A stretch of 64,000 nt of DNA from CALZJC01 sp041574955 (GTDB taxonomy: Bacteria; Acidobacteriota; Thermoanaerobaculia; Multivoradales; JAHEKO01), in NCBI GenBank assembly GCA_041574955.1, contig JBFGNS010000003.1:1-64000 (forward strand), in the 5' to 3' direction. Positions 18,201 to 25,868 of this stretch are shown here, piece by piece. The notes under the pieces were generated by a model, which was not told the DNA's origin, ran no database searches, and was given only the letters and a program-made list of their open reading frames with translations. A program made the translations under genes and the position numbers. The stretch's first letter is position 1, and every line of letters begins with the position of its first letter.

Positions 18201-18362
18201 CTCTATATCGGTGGCGGACCGATGTACCAGCCGATGGCAGTGGCGATCATGTTCGGGCTGCTGTTCGGCACCACCCTGACGCTCGGCATCGTGCCGGTGC
18301 TGTACGCGGTGATGTTCCGGGTGAGCTTCCGCGACTTCGCCCCCGGCGGGGCGGCGAGCTGA
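15261..18362 (+). CDS. RND-family efflux pump, inner-membrane transporter
   Basis: A 1033-residue AcrB/MdtC-like RND transporter starting at GTG 15261 (GTGA overlap with the adaptor). It has the usual pattern: one N-terminal membrane helix (VTLVLLAVLLVAGIQAY), a large periplasmic loop, helices 2-6 (AIVLAVMLLSLGP, ALIIALGLLVDNAIVMSE with the paired proton-relay acidic residue in helix 4), a second periplasmic loop, and a C-terminal block (LIIVLLLVAQFNS, LLGIISLSGIVINNAIVLLD). PGASPQRVEQLVTDKLE matches the family entry. It completes the exporter with the two upstream genes. The sequence favours drug or small-molecule export over heavy metal export (no CusA-type Met cluster seen), but the substrate is not evident. 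Confidence 0.94.
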   Translation: MSLTRSAIDNDRVTLVLLAVLLVAGIQAYLGMPQAEDPGFTIRTAMVLTYFPGASPQRVEQLVTDKLEKAIQELPQLESVVSQSKTGVSIVLVNILESYREMRPIWDDLRRKVDRAAGELPDGVIGPTVNDEFGDVFGTVVTVAGDGYSYADLKRIADEVRDELLLIGEVAKVDIFGAQQERVFVEYSNARLAELGLAPLQLRNILESRNIINPGGDIRTDEEVIVFEPTGSFESVEDLKRTVITLPGRSELLYLQDVATIYRGYVDPPTTRMRASGEPALALAVSLREGGNILDLGSAVASTVEQLRTIYPVGVDFDFVAFQAQAVDRKVSDFLGNLVQAVAIVLAVMLLSLGPRTGLVVASLIPMAMVASFIFMALFDVGINQMSLAALIIALGLLVDNAIVMSESILVQMGEGRPAVEAAVDSAAELRMPLLTSSLTTAAAFLPIALARSTTGEYTQTLFQVVTITLLCSWVLSLTMVPLLCVLFLRPRRRAPAAAFDTPFYQRYRRLLVAVLRRPWLSLALVALVFFGALQLMRLVPKIFFPPNDRPTLLAELRLPTGSPLSATEALVVEVEGFLREELLLAPADLAAGDEGVVNWASFIGEGAPRFFLSYTPEPASPEFAVLVINATSREFVDVAVGRLREFCRRFPGLKAQIDPLPLGPPAANPVEVRISGRDSEELFGLVAVVQERLRAIPGTRSIDDDWGARSKKVVVRIDEARARRAGVSNQDVALSLQTVFSGFNTTEYREDDKVIPVVLRSEQAGAIDPASFASVNVFSQATGRSVPLAQVAEIELAWQPANIRRRNRLRTVTVTSDVEPGYTANEVIQQLEPWLAESSQGWPRGTGWEIGGEQEASNKANRSIVAQLPVAGLIIVLLLVAQFNSIRRPLIILIAIPLGIIGVSVGLVVMRSYIGFMTLLGIISLSGIVINNAIVLLDRIRLQEQVHGSSPQQAVIEAAQRRLRPILLTTFTTLGGLIPLYIGGGPMYQPMAVAIMFGLLFGTTLTLGIVPVLYAVMFRVSFRDFAPGGAAS

Positions 18363-18384
18363 AACCCTGGGGCCGGGAAAGCGG

Positions 18385-18390
18385 TAGAGT
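18385..18390 (+). promoter_or_regulatory. Candidate -10 box (TAGAGT) for sppA
   Basis: TAGAGT lies 55 bases upstream of the sppA start in the 82-base gap after the RND pump. No convincing -35 is visible. A GGAGGT ribosome site follows at 18435-18440. Confidence 0.25.
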
Positions 18391-18444
18391 TTCTCGAGGG
18401 GGCGACCGCCGAGGGGCGCGCTCCGCAACCGATTGGAGGTCCCG

Positions 18445-20313
18445 ATGACGGCTCGCAAACCGGGCAGGTTCCTGCGCTTCGCCGGCGCGGTGTGGCGGGG
18501 TGTCGATCTCGCCAGCCGCCTGGTGCTGGCGCTTCTCGTGATAGCGGTGGTGGTCGCCCTCGCCATGCTGCTGCGCGGCCAGCCCCCCGAGGTGCCCGAC
18601 GGCGCGGCGTTGGTGGTCGCACCGAGCGGCGTGCTGGTCGAGGAGCTCAGCGGCGACCCGACCGACCGGGCGCTCGACGAGCTCACCGGCCAGGCGGTCG
18701 CCGAGACCCTGTGGCGCGATCTCGACGATGCCATCCGCGCTGCCGCCGGCGACGACCGCATCCGGGTGCTGGTGCTGGACCTCGACGGCATGGTGGGCGG
18801 CGGTCTCGAGAAGCTGCAGGCGCTCGGCGCCGCCATCGACGAGTTCAAGCAGAGCGAGAAGCCGGTGATCGCGAGCGCCGACTTCTACGGCCGCGACGCC
18901 TACTACCTGGCCTCGGCCGCCGACGAGATCTACCTGAACCCCGAAGGGGCGGCGGTGCTCGACGGCTACGGCCGCTACCGCACCTACTACAAGGAGGGCA
19001 TCGACCGCCTGGAGATCGACTGGAACGTCTTTCGCGTCGGCGAGTACAAGTCGGCGGTCGAGCCGTTCCTGCGTAACGACATGTCGCCGGAGGCGCGCCA
19101 GGCGAACCGAGAGTGGCTGGGTGATCTGTGGAGCTCTTGGACCGCCGACGTGTCGGCGGCGCGCGGCATGACGCTGGCCGAGCTGGGCGCCGTCATCGAC
19201 GGCTTCGTGATGCGGGTTGCCGAGGCCGATGGCGACCTGGCGCAGGCGGCGCTCGCCGCGCGCCTGGTCGACCACCTGGCCAGCCGCGACCAGGTGCGGG
19301 ACCGGCTGATCGAGCTGGTGGGCGAGGACGAGGAGACGCATTCGTTCCACCAGGTCGGGCACCGTGCCTACCTGGCAGCGCTGGGCGACGATCGGCGGCG
19401 CCGGCCGGTGGAAGGCAACGGCGTGGCGGTGGTGATCGCCAAGGGCACCATCCTCGACGGCAGCCAGCCACCGGGAGCGATCGGCGGCGACTCGACCGCC
19501 GCCCTGGTGCGTGACGCCCGCCACGACGACGCCAACAAGGCGATCGTCCTGCGGGTCGACTCCGGCGGCGGCAGCGCTTTCGCCTCGGAGGTGATCCGCC
19601 GCGAGCTGGAGCTGGCGCGCGAGGCGGGCAAGAAGGTGGTGGTGTCGATGGGCACGGTGGCGGCCTCGGGCGGCTACTGGATCTCGACCGCCTCGGACGA
19701 GATCTGGGCCAGCCCGACCACCATCACAGGCTCGATCGGCATCTTCGGCATGCTGCCGACCTTCCAGAAGCCGATGCAGAAGTACCTCGGCTGGCGGGTG
19801 GACGGCGTCGGCACCAACTGGCTGGCGGGTGCGCTGAGGGTCGACCGGGCGCTCGATCCAGGGCTCGCCGAGATGATCCAGCTGATGATCGAGGACGGTT
19901 ACCGGGACTTCCTGGAGCGGGTCGCCGAGGCGCGCGACTCGACGCCGGAGCAGATCGACCAGATCGCCCGCGGCCGCGTGTGGAGCGGCGCCAACGCCCT
20001 CGAGCTGGGGCTGGTGGACCACCTCGGCGGCCTCGACGAGGCCGTCGCTTCCGCCGCCCGGCTGGCCGAGCTGGGCGAGAACTACGCGGTGCGCTACGTC
20101 CAGCGCCAGCCCGGCTTCGGCGAACGGCTGCTGCGCAACCTGCTGAGCCGTGCCGGCGGCCGTCTCGCTCCCGAGCTGCGCCCGGCGCGGCGCGGCCACG
20201 CCGCGCCGGTGCGCGACTCGCTGCTCGAGCTGCTGCGGCGCGAGGCCGAGACGCTGGCGGCGCTCAACGATCCCAGCGGGGTCTACGCCCTGTGCTTCTG
20301 CGCCGTCGAGTGA
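18445..20313 (+). CDS. sppA: Signal peptide peptidase SppA, 67-kDa type
   Basis: A 622-residue SppA of the long, internally duplicated form. ATG 18445 is preceded by GGAGGT at the right spacing. An N-terminal membrane helix (residues about 18-45, LVLALLVIAVVVALAMLL) anchors it in the inner membrane with the catalytic part in the periplasm. The dyad is split between the repeats: Lys202 in GEYKSAVEPF of the first half and Ser408 in AASGGYW of the second. The segment ASPTTITGSIGIFG is the family's C-terminal signature. SppA digests cleaved signal peptides in the membrane. The next genes also encode envelope proteins (PDZ, S8 peptidase), giving a quality-control flavour to this stretch. Confidence 0.93.
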   Translation: MTARKPGRFLRFAGAVWRGVDLASRLVLALLVIAVVVALAMLLRGQPPEVPDGAALVVAPSGVLVEELSGDPTDRALDELTGQAVAETLWRDLDDAIRAAAGDDRIRVLVLDLDGMVGGGLEKLQALGAAIDEFKQSEKPVIASADFYGRDAYYLASAADEIYLNPEGAAVLDGYGRYRTYYKEGIDRLEIDWNVFRVGEYKSAVEPFLRNDMSPEARQANREWLGDLWSSWTADVSAARGMTLAELGAVIDGFVMRVAEADGDLAQAALAARLVDHLASRDQVRDRLIELVGEDEETHSFHQVGHRAYLAALGDDRRRRPVEGNGVAVVIAKGTILDGSQPPGAIGGDSTAALVRDARHDDANKAIVLRVDSGGGSAFASEVIRRELELAREAGKKVVVSMGTVAASGGYWISTASDEIWASPTTITGSIGIFGMLPTFQKPMQKYLGWRVDGVGTNWLAGALRVDRALDPGLAEMIQLMIEDGYRDFLERVAEARDSTPEQIDQIARGRVWSGANALELGLVDHLGGLDEAVASAARLAELGENYAVRYVQRQPGFGERLLRNLLSRAGGRLAPELRPARRGHAAPVRDSLLELLRREAETLAALNDPSGVYALCFCAVE

Positions 20314-20388
20314 AGGCGGGTGCGCCGGGCGGGCGGAACTTCTGCCGCTCCCGGGCGTAGTAGCTGACAGCAAGAGGAGGATCGAGCC

Positions 20389-21255
20389 ATGCCCACCAAG
20401 CGACTGGGAACCGCCGTCCTGATCGTGATCGCCGCCGGAGCCGCAGCGCTGGTCGCGCTGCCGGCCTGGCTGGCCGCGCAACCCGCCGACGCCGGCGCGG
20501 CGACGCCGCCGGAGCCCGAGCTGACGGCGCGCGGCTTTCTCGGCGTCGCCGTGCACGACCTGACGCCCGAGCTGCGGCGCCACTTCGGCGTCGAGGGCGC
20601 CGGCGGCCTGCTGGTGGCGTCGGTGGCGGGCGGCAGCCCGGCGGCGGCGGCCGGCATCGAGGTCGGCGACGTGCTGGTGGCGGTGGCGGGCAGCGAGGTC
20701 GCCTCGTCGCGGCAGCTGCGCCGAGCGATCCGGCGGCTGGGCGGCGAGACGGTCACCGTCGAGCTGGTACGCGACGGTACGCCGCGGCGGCACGAGGTGA
20801 CGCTGGGCGAGCGGCCGATGGCGGCGATCGGTGCGGCCGAAGTCTGGCCGCCGGACGGCACCGGTAGCTGGAACGCCGGGCAGTGGCAGGAGTGGGCGGA
20901 GCACTGGCAGGGGTGGGGTGAGCAGATGGCCGAGACCTGGGGCCGCTTCGGCGCCGAGATGGGCGAGGAGTGGGGTCGCCGGGGCGCCGAGATGGGCGAG
21001 CTCGGAGCCGAGATGGGCGGCCTGGGCGCCGACATCGGGCTCGAGGTGGCGCGCGCCATGGCCGAGATCGACTGGAGCGAGCTGGGGCTCGGTGTCGAGC
21101 GCTCGATGCGGTCGCTCGAAGAGGTCGACTGGGAGGAGATCTCCCGCCAGATCGAGCGCAGCCTCGAGCAGGCCGGCAGAGAGATCGAGCGCAGCCTCGA
21201 GCAGATGGATCGCGAGCTCGATCGCGCCGAAGCCGAGCGCGACCCGAAAGACTGA
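20389..21255 (+). CDS. Secreted PDZ-domain protein with helical tail
   Basis: A 288-residue exported protein. GAGGAG precedes ATG 20389. A signal peptide (about 1-33, AAGAAALVALPAWLAAQPA) is followed by one PDZ domain (about 45-150): GFLGVAVHDLTPELRRHFG, then SVAGGSPAAAAGIEVGDVLVAV. The C-terminal half is unusual: a Trp-rich region (QWQEWAEHWQGWGEQ), short Met/Gly/Glu repeats (EMGE, EMGEL, EMGGL) and a charged helix of repeated ERSLEQ and DRELDR units likely to form a coiled coil. No protease domain is attached, so it is an adaptor or scaffold rather than a DegP-type enzyme. It sits 75 bases after sppA and is followed by a strong terminator, so it probably ends that transcription unit. Confidence 0.8.
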   Translation: MPTKRLGTAVLIVIAAGAAALVALPAWLAAQPADAGAATPPEPELTARGFLGVAVHDLTPELRRHFGVEGAGGLLVASVAGGSPAAAAGIEVGDVLVAVAGSEVASSRQLRRAIRRLGGETVTVELVRDGTPRRHEVTLGERPMAAIGAAEVWPPDGTGSWNAGQWQEWAEHWQGWGEQMAETWGRFGAEMGEEWGRRGAEMGELGAEMGGLGADIGLEVARAMAEIDWSELGLGVERSMRSLEEVDWEEISRQIERSLEQAGREIERSLEQMDRELDRAEAERDPKD

Positions 21256-21280
21256 TCCGTCCGGCTCGGCCGGAGCGCTG

Positions 21281-21310
21281 CGGGCCGCTCTCGAAGCGGC
21301 CCGTTTCTTT
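21281..21310 (+). terminator. Rho-independent terminator after the PDZ gene
   Basis: CGGGCCGCT (21281-21289), a 5-base loop, and AGCGGCCCG (21295-21303) form a perfect 9-bp GC-rich stem, directly followed by TTTCTTT. It lies 26 bases after the PDZ gene stop and would close the sppA-PDZ unit. Confidence 0.78.
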
Positions 21311-21322
21311 CGCGGGCCGGTG

Positions 21323-21346
21323 TCAGCGCCGGTTTTTTGGCGCTGA
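21323..21346 (+). terminator. Second inverted repeat with T-rich loop (possible tandem terminator)
   Basis: TCAGCGCC (21323-21330) and GGCGCTGA (21339-21346) are perfect arms around GGTTTTTT. An alternative weaker stem just upstream (GGCCGG/CCGGTT) would place the T run at its foot, as in a terminator. It lies 20 bases after the first terminator. Confidence 0.5.
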
Positions 21347-21581
21347 TGGCGCCGAGAACCGTTTCGATCCGGGTCGGGCACGGGCTCGCAGCGCCTTCCC
21401 CGTGACGCCGCGGCGAGCCCGGGCAGGCGTCCCAAGTCTTTCAGCTGCGGGGTTTTGACGCCTCGACCGCGAGACCGCGAACCGCCCCGGCGGGGCCGAT
21501 CCATCGATCCGCGCCGATGGTACGGGCCTTGCCGATGAATTTCCTGCCGGCGGGGCTGGACCGCCGCAGGGAGGGCCAGGG

Positions 21582-23309
21582 ATGAGAAGGCAAAGGAGCT
21601 TGTTTGGAGGAGTCGCGGGCGCGCCCGCGGGAGTGGCGCTGGCCGCCGCGCTGATGCTGCTGGGACCGATCCCGCCGCGGGCGGCGGACGCCGGGGCGAC
21701 TACCCGCGTCATCGTCCAGGCGAGCGGCGCCGGCGAGGCGGCGGCGGCGGTTCGCGCCGCGGGCGGGCGGGTGACCCGCGAGCTGCCCATCGTGCGCGGC
21801 GCGGTCGCAGAGCTGACCGCCGGTCAGGCCGAGCGGCTGGCGACGCGCGCGGGCGTGCGCCTGGTAGCCGACCGCCGCGTCGAGCTGGCCGGCCGGGGCA
21901 ACAAGAAAGGCGGCGGCTCGGCCGGCAGCACCCACTATCCGACCCTGATCGGCGCCGACCGCCTGCACGCCGAGGGCGTCACCGGCTACGGCGTCACCGT
22001 GGCGGTGGTGGACTCGGGCCTGTGGCCGGACTCGGACGTGCTGCTCGACAGCGGCGGCAGGTCGCGATTGCTGGCCAGCTACGACGTGCTGGGCGGCCAG
22101 ACCGGTACGGTGCGCGACGGCTACGGCCACGGCACCCACGTCAGCGGAGTGGCGGTGAGCCGCCGGCAGGGTCAGGGCAAGTTCGACGGCATCGCTCCCG
22201 ACGCCGACCTGGTATCGGTGCGCGCCTTCGACGAGAGCGGCGTAGCCACCTACGCCGACGTGGTCACCGGACTGCAGTGGCTGCTGGACCACCAGAGCGT
22301 CTACGGCATCCGGGTGGTCAACCTGTCGTTCAGCGCGCCGCCGCGCTCCTACTACTGGGAGGATCCGATCAACCAGGCGGTGATGGAGCTGTGGCGAGCC
22401 GGCATGGTGGTGGTGGCCTCGGCCGGCAACGGCGGCCCGCAGCCGATGACCATCGGAGTGCCGGCCAACCTGCCCTACCTCGTGACCGTCGGTGCGATGA
22501 CCGACAACTTCACCGCCGCCGACCCCGAGGACGACTACCTGGCTTCGTTCTCGGCCGCCGGGCCGACCTACGAGGGTTTCGTCAAGCCCGAGATCGTGGC
22601 GCCGGGCGGTCACGTGCGGGCGCTGATGGACCGCGGTGACGCCATTGCCCGCGCGCACCCCGAGTTCCACGACGGCAGCTACTACTTCGAGATGTCGGGC
22701 ACCTCGCAGGCGGCGGCGGTGGTGAGCGGGGTGGCGGCGCTGATGCTCCAGCAGTCGCCCCAGCTCACACCCGATGAGGTCAAGTACCGGCTGATGGCCT
22801 CGGCGAGCCCGGCGACCAACGCCGGCGGTACGCTGATCTACTCGATCTTCCAGCAGGGGGCCGGCCTGGTGAACGCCTACGAGGCGGTGCGCGGCTCGTT
22901 CGGCGACGACTGCCTTCTGTCGTGCGATGCCGCCCTCCGCGCCAACCAGGGGCTCGACATCGACGCTGACCTCGCCGGCCTGCTGCACTTCTCCGGCCCG
23001 GCCGACGCCTACGACACCGTGGTCCGCAAGGGCGGCGAGGAGCGCACCGTCCGCACCTACTTCGTGACCGACGCCCTGGGTGAGCCGCTGGCCGGTCACG
23101 GCTTCGCCTGGTCCGGCGGCTATGCGCGCGATGCGGGCTTCCTGTGGTCGGACGGCTTCGTCTGGTCGGACGGCTTCTTGTGGGCCGACGGCTATCTGTG
23201 GTCGGACGGTTTCGTGTGGGCCGACGGGCTGCTGTGGGCCGACGGCTACCTGTGGTCCGACGGGCTGGCCGAGCCGATGTCGGTCAACGTCTGGGTACCC
23301 CAGCAGTAG
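21582..23309 (+). CDS. Secreted subtilisin-like (S8) peptidase with C-terminal W[SA]DG repeats
   Basis: A 575-residue exported protease. A signal peptide covers about 1-40; an inhibitor-I9-like propeptide follows (TTRVIVQASGAGEAA to about 105). The catalytic triad is intact: D144 (VVDSG), H183 (GHGTHVSG) and S375 (SGTSQAA), with the oxyanion Asn in SAGNGG. The last 55 residues hold seven tandem hexapeptides of the form [FYL][LV]W[SA]DG (about 520-561), preceded by degenerate copies (AWSGG) and ending in NVWVPQQ. This Trp/Asp tail could bind a surface, metal or sorting partner; comparable short W-G repeats occur at the end of S8 peptidases in related phyla. It stands alone, with its own leader upstream and a convergent operon downstream. 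Confidence 0.9.
   Translation: MRRQRSLFGGVAGAPAGVALAAALMLLGPIPPRAADAGATTRVIVQASGAGEAAAAVRAAGGRVTRELPIVRGAVAELTAGQAERLATRAGVRLVADRRVELAGRGNKKGGGSAGSTHYPTLIGADRLHAEGVTGYGVTVAVVDSGLWPDSDVLLDSGGRSRLLASYDVLGGQTGTVRDGYGHGTHVSGVAVSRRQGQGKFDGIAPDADLVSVRAFDESGVATYADVVTGLQWLLDHQSVYGIRVVNLSFSAPPRSYYWEDPINQAVMELWRAGMVVVASAGNGGPQPMTIGVPANLPYLVTVGAMTDNFTAADPEDDYLASFSAAGPTYEGFVKPEIVAPGGHVRALMDRGDAIARAHPEFHDGSYYFEMSGTSQAAAVVSGVAALMLQQSPQLTPDEVKYRLMASASPATNAGGTLIYSIFQQGAGLVNAYEAVRGSFGDDCLLSCDAALRANQGLDIDADLAGLLHFSGPADAYDTVVRKGGEERTVRTYFVTDALGEPLAGHGFAWSGGYARDAGFLWSDGFVWSDGFLWADGYLWSDGFVWADGLLWADGYLWSDGLAEPMSVNVWVPQQ
23139..23264 (+). repeat. Seven tandem 18-bp coding repeats (xxW[SA]DG)
   Basis: The DNA for residues 520-561 of the S8 peptidase consists of seven 18-bp units, each with tgg-tcg-gac-gg or tgg-gcc-gac-gg. 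Units differ mainly at third positions and at the S/A codon, so the repeat is conserved at protein level rather than recently amplified. Confidence 0.85.
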
Positions 23310-23315
23310 CCGGGA

Positions 23316-23332
23316 CGCCGCCACCGGCGGCG
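23316..23332. terminator. Hairpin between convergent genes
   Basis: CGCCGCC and GGCGGCG arms around ACC lie between the S8 peptidase stop (23309) and the LuxC-like stop (23341). There is no T run, but its position suggests a bidirectional end-of-transcript stem. Confidence 0.4.
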
Positions 23333-23340
23333 GCGCTCGC

Positions 23341-24774
23341 TCAGCCGGCGGCGGCCAGCGCCGGCGTCTGCAGCGCGCGCTGGCGGTAGAGCAGCTCGAA
23401 CAGGTTGCCCTCGTGGGGCTGGTCCCAGCTCACCCGACTGGTGGGCAGCGGTCCCAGGTTGAGCCGCTCGATGGCGGGCGACACCAGCGCCTGCTGCTGC
23501 AGCTCGCGGTCGTTGCTCAGCAGCGTCGCCACCAGCGTCGGCTCGAGGGCGGCCAGCAGCCGCTCGCGGGGTACCTCCACCACGCCGACGAACGGCAGCA
23601 GGAGCTCGGTCTGGGCCAGCGGGTGGCCCGGGTCCTCGCACCAGACGACGGTGGGCAGCACGAACCAGCAGCCGCCCGCCTGCGCTACCCGGCCGCCCGA
23701 GCGGTGGCGGGCGGTGAGGTCCTCGGCGCCGGGTTGGCCGAGCCGGGCGTCGATGTACTCCGACAGCCGCTCGGCGGCGGCGCGGCTGGGCATCGCGGCC
23801 AGCGCCGCCTCGGGGTGGTCGAGCGGGCGCGCCTCGATGGCGGCCAGCCGTTCGGCCAAGCCGTCGGCCAGCTCCCGGCCGTGTGCGGTGGTGCGGACGC
23901 CCGAGGCGTTGACGCACGAGCGGCCGCCGTTGTCGGCCACCGAGGCGGCGATCAGCTCGAGGTGGTCGCGCCAGCTGGCGGCCTGGTCGGGCCCCAGCAG
24001 CACCTTGCTCCAGCCGGGGCCGTGGATCTGGACGCGCGAGTCGGCCCGCCACGGCTCGACGGTGGCGCGGTCGCCGAACAGCAGCGAGCGGCCGCACTCC
24101 AGCAGCAGCTGGGCGGCGCCGTCGTAGCCGGCCGGGTAGAAGCCGAGCGCCGCCGGCGGCAGGCCGGCAGCGAGGAGAGCCTGGCACACCCGCCACGGGG
24201 TCCACGGCTCCTGGCTGCCGGGCTTGAGCGCCAGCGCCACCTTGAAGGCGACCGCCGGCAGCCACAGCGAGTGGACGCCGGGCGAGTTGCTCGGCAGCAC
24301 CGCGCCGAGAACCGAGGTCTCGCGCCGGTAGGAGACGGTGCGCCCCTCCTGCACGCCGTAGCCGCGGTCGAGGATGGCGCCGTCCAGGCCGCGGGTCAGC
24401 CCCGCCATCACGGTCGGCATCTCGGCCATCACGAAGCGGATCTTCTCCATGTTGCGCCGCCCCATGGCCTCGGGCATGCCGGTGGTGGCGGCCAGCTGGC
24501 GCAGGTAGTCGGACGGGCCCTGGACGGCGTCGCCGAGCGGCAGCTGGCCGCCGACGAACAGCTCCGCCGCCCGCCGGCAGATCTCGACCAGCTCGTCGGT
24601 GGCCAGCGCGTCGAGCGGCTCGAGCTCGGCCATGCGGCGCACGTCGCGCGCGACGAGCCCCGGGTGAGCGCGGCTCACCTCCGCCACCGGTTCGCCGGTG
24701 CGCAGGTCGGCCAGCCGCGCCGTGGTCAGGCTGCGGTACGGCCGTCCGAGGCGGAGCAGCGGGATGTGGAGCAT
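23341..24774 (-). CDS. LuxC-like acyl-CoA / acyl-protein reductase
   Basis: A 477-residue member of the LuxC acyl-reductase family, an aldehyde-dehydrogenase-fold enzyme that reduces an activated acyl group with NAD(P)H to an aldehyde. The nucleophilic Cys is C287 in NGGRSCVNASG. SNSPGVHSLWLPAVAFKVALA (about 160-180, ALDH Rossmann part) and LLPFVGVVEV near the C-terminus fit the family. Its ATG 24774 overlaps the stop of the LuxE-like gene (TGATG), so the two products are made together, as in lux and other fatty-acid reductase systems. No luciferase genes are present, so light is not the purpose; the aldehyde may be a metabolite or an intermediate to an alcohol. It is the last gene of a four-gene unit. 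Confidence 0.83.
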   Translation of the reverse strand: MLHIPLLRLGRPYRSLTTARLADLRTGEPVAEVSRAHPGLVARDVRRMAELEPLDALATDELVEICRRAAELFVGGQLPLGDAVQGPSDYLRQLAATTGMPEAMGRRNMEKIRFVMAEMPTVMAGLTRGLDGAILDRGYGVQEGRTVSYRRETSVLGAVLPSNSPGVHSLWLPAVAFKVALALKPGSQEPWTPWRVCQALLAAGLPPAALGFYPAGYDGAAQLLLECGRSLLFGDRATVEPWRADSRVQIHGPGWSKVLLGPDQAASWRDHLELIAASVADNGGRSCVNASGVRTTAHGRELADGLAERLAAIEARPLDHPEAALAAMPSRAAAERLSEYIDARLGQPGAEDLTARHRSGGRVAQAGGCWFVLPTVVWCEDPGHPLAQTELLLPFVGVVEVPRERLLAALEPTLVATLLSNDRELQQQALVSPAIERLNLGPLPTSRVSWDQPHEGNLFELLYRQRALQTPALAAAG

Positions 24775-25868
24775 CAGTAGACCCCGACCGTGACGGTCTC
24801 GCCGAGCGGCGCGAACAGCCGCAGGTTGGACACGCCGTCCCACGGGTAGGGCGCGATCGGCTCGGCGCGCTCGCCCTCGTCCCGCTCGAGGAAGCGTGGC
24901 ATGAAGAACTCGCGGGTCAGCGTGGTGAGCATCACCCGCCCGGTGGCGCCGTAGTCGACGGTGGTCTCCGGGTCGTCGGGGTCGACCAGCTCGAAGATGG
25001 CGCGCGGGCTGGGCGGGTAGTAGGTGATGGTGTAGTCGGGCCGCTCGGGGTCGAACGGCCGCGAGCACGCCAGGCCCATCAGGGTGTTGCCGTAGGTGGG
25101 CACGAAGTCGATGCCGGGCACCAGCTCCTCGCGCGCGAAGCGGTGGAACTGGGCGTTCATCTCGGTGCCGCCGCAGAAGATGCCGCGGATGCCCACCTTC
25201 GCCAGGTCGAGCTTGGCGCTCAGCGCCTCGAGCAGCTTCGGGGTGGTGAACAGGCAGCGGATGTTGTCGTGGCCGCGCAGGATCTTGAGCCCCTGGTCGA
25301 TGACGTGCTCCTTGTAGGCCTCGGCCTCCTGCAGCCGGCCGGCCTTGAGCAGCTTCGACACCCAGCGTGGGTCGAGATCGACGTGGAAGGCGATGCCGCC
25401 GCGGTACTGCGCCAGGTGCTCGATCGCCAGCCGCAGCCGCCGCGGACCGGTCGGGCCGAGCATCAGCCAGTCGCCGCCGCGCGGGAAGCCGTCGTCGGAC
25501 AGGGTGCCGGAGAACATCTCGTAGTCGACGCGGAAGTCGTCGACGTTGATCCGCGTCTTGGGCAGGCCGGTCGAACCGCCGGTCTCGAAAACCGTGATCG
25601 GCTTGTCGAGCAGCGGCTGCGGCACCCACCTGCGCACCGGGCCGCCGCGCAGCCACTCGTCCTCGAAGTGACCCAGGTGTTTGAGGTCGGCGTAGCCGTG
25701 GATCTTGTCGCGCGGGTCGAACGGCAGGCGGGCGGCGTAGTCGAGCCAGAACCGGCAGCCGGTCTCGAGAGCGAAGTGCCAGGCCACCATCTCGCGCACC
25801 CAGGCGTCGAGACGCTGGCGGGCTTCCGCCACCTGTTCGGCGAGCGCCTGGCCGGTGGCCAGGGTCAT
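24774..25868 (-). CDS. LuxE-like acyl-activating (acyl-protein synthetase) enzyme
   Basis: A 364-residue adenylate-forming protein of the LuxE/phenylacetate-CoA-ligase group. ETGGSTGLPKTRI near residues 95-107 is the phosphate-binding loop; FVPTYGNTLMG and GATGRVMLTTLTREFF are later core motifs. LuxE adenylates a fatty acid and passes the acyl group to the reductase LuxC, which is encoded immediately downstream. The start at 25868 overlaps the stop of the secreted propeller gene (ATGA); longer in-frame extensions are antisense artefacts. Family assignment is good; whether the substrate is a long-chain acid, an aryl acid or a carrier-bound acid cannot be told. Confidence 0.82.
   Translation of the reverse strand: MTLATGQALAEQVAEARQRLDAWVREMVAWHFALETGCRFWLDYAARLPFDPRDKIHGYADLKHLGHFEDEWLRGGPVRRWVPQPLLDKPITVFETGGSTGLPKTRINVDDFRVDYEMFSGTLSDDGFPRGGDWLMLGPTGPRRLRLAIEHLAQYRGGIAFHVDLDPRWVSKLLKAGRLQEAEAYKEHVIDQGLKILRGHDNIRCLFTTPKLLEALSAKLDLAKVGIRGIFCGGTEMNAQFHRFAREELVPGIDFVPTYGNTLMGLACSRPFDPERPDYTITYYPPSPRAIFELVDPDDPETTVDYGATGRVMLTTLTREFFMPRFLERDEGERAEPIAPYPWDGVSNLRLFAPLGETVTVGVY

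Larger units (their letters stand above)
21256..21581. other. Intergenic region, 326 bp, rich in inverted repeats
   Basis: No coding frame is seen. It contains a rho-independent terminator, a second inverted repeat with a T-rich loop, and further right AGGCGTC (about 21425) pairing with GACGCCT (about 21458) across about 25 bases, the last in the leader of the S8 peptidase gene. I compared it by eye with common riboswitch consensus cores and found no convincing match. Confidence 0.45.

Noticed and set aside
15054..18848. Minus-strand open frame of 1264 codons opposite the RND pump
   Set aside because: Low-complexity His/Gln/Arg-rich translation, no homology features, antisense to a clear transporter.
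21350..21581. Cyclic-di-GMP (GEMM) riboswitch upstream of the S8 peptidase
   Set aside because: A few words resemble the receptor-loop region but the conserved core and paired order are missing.
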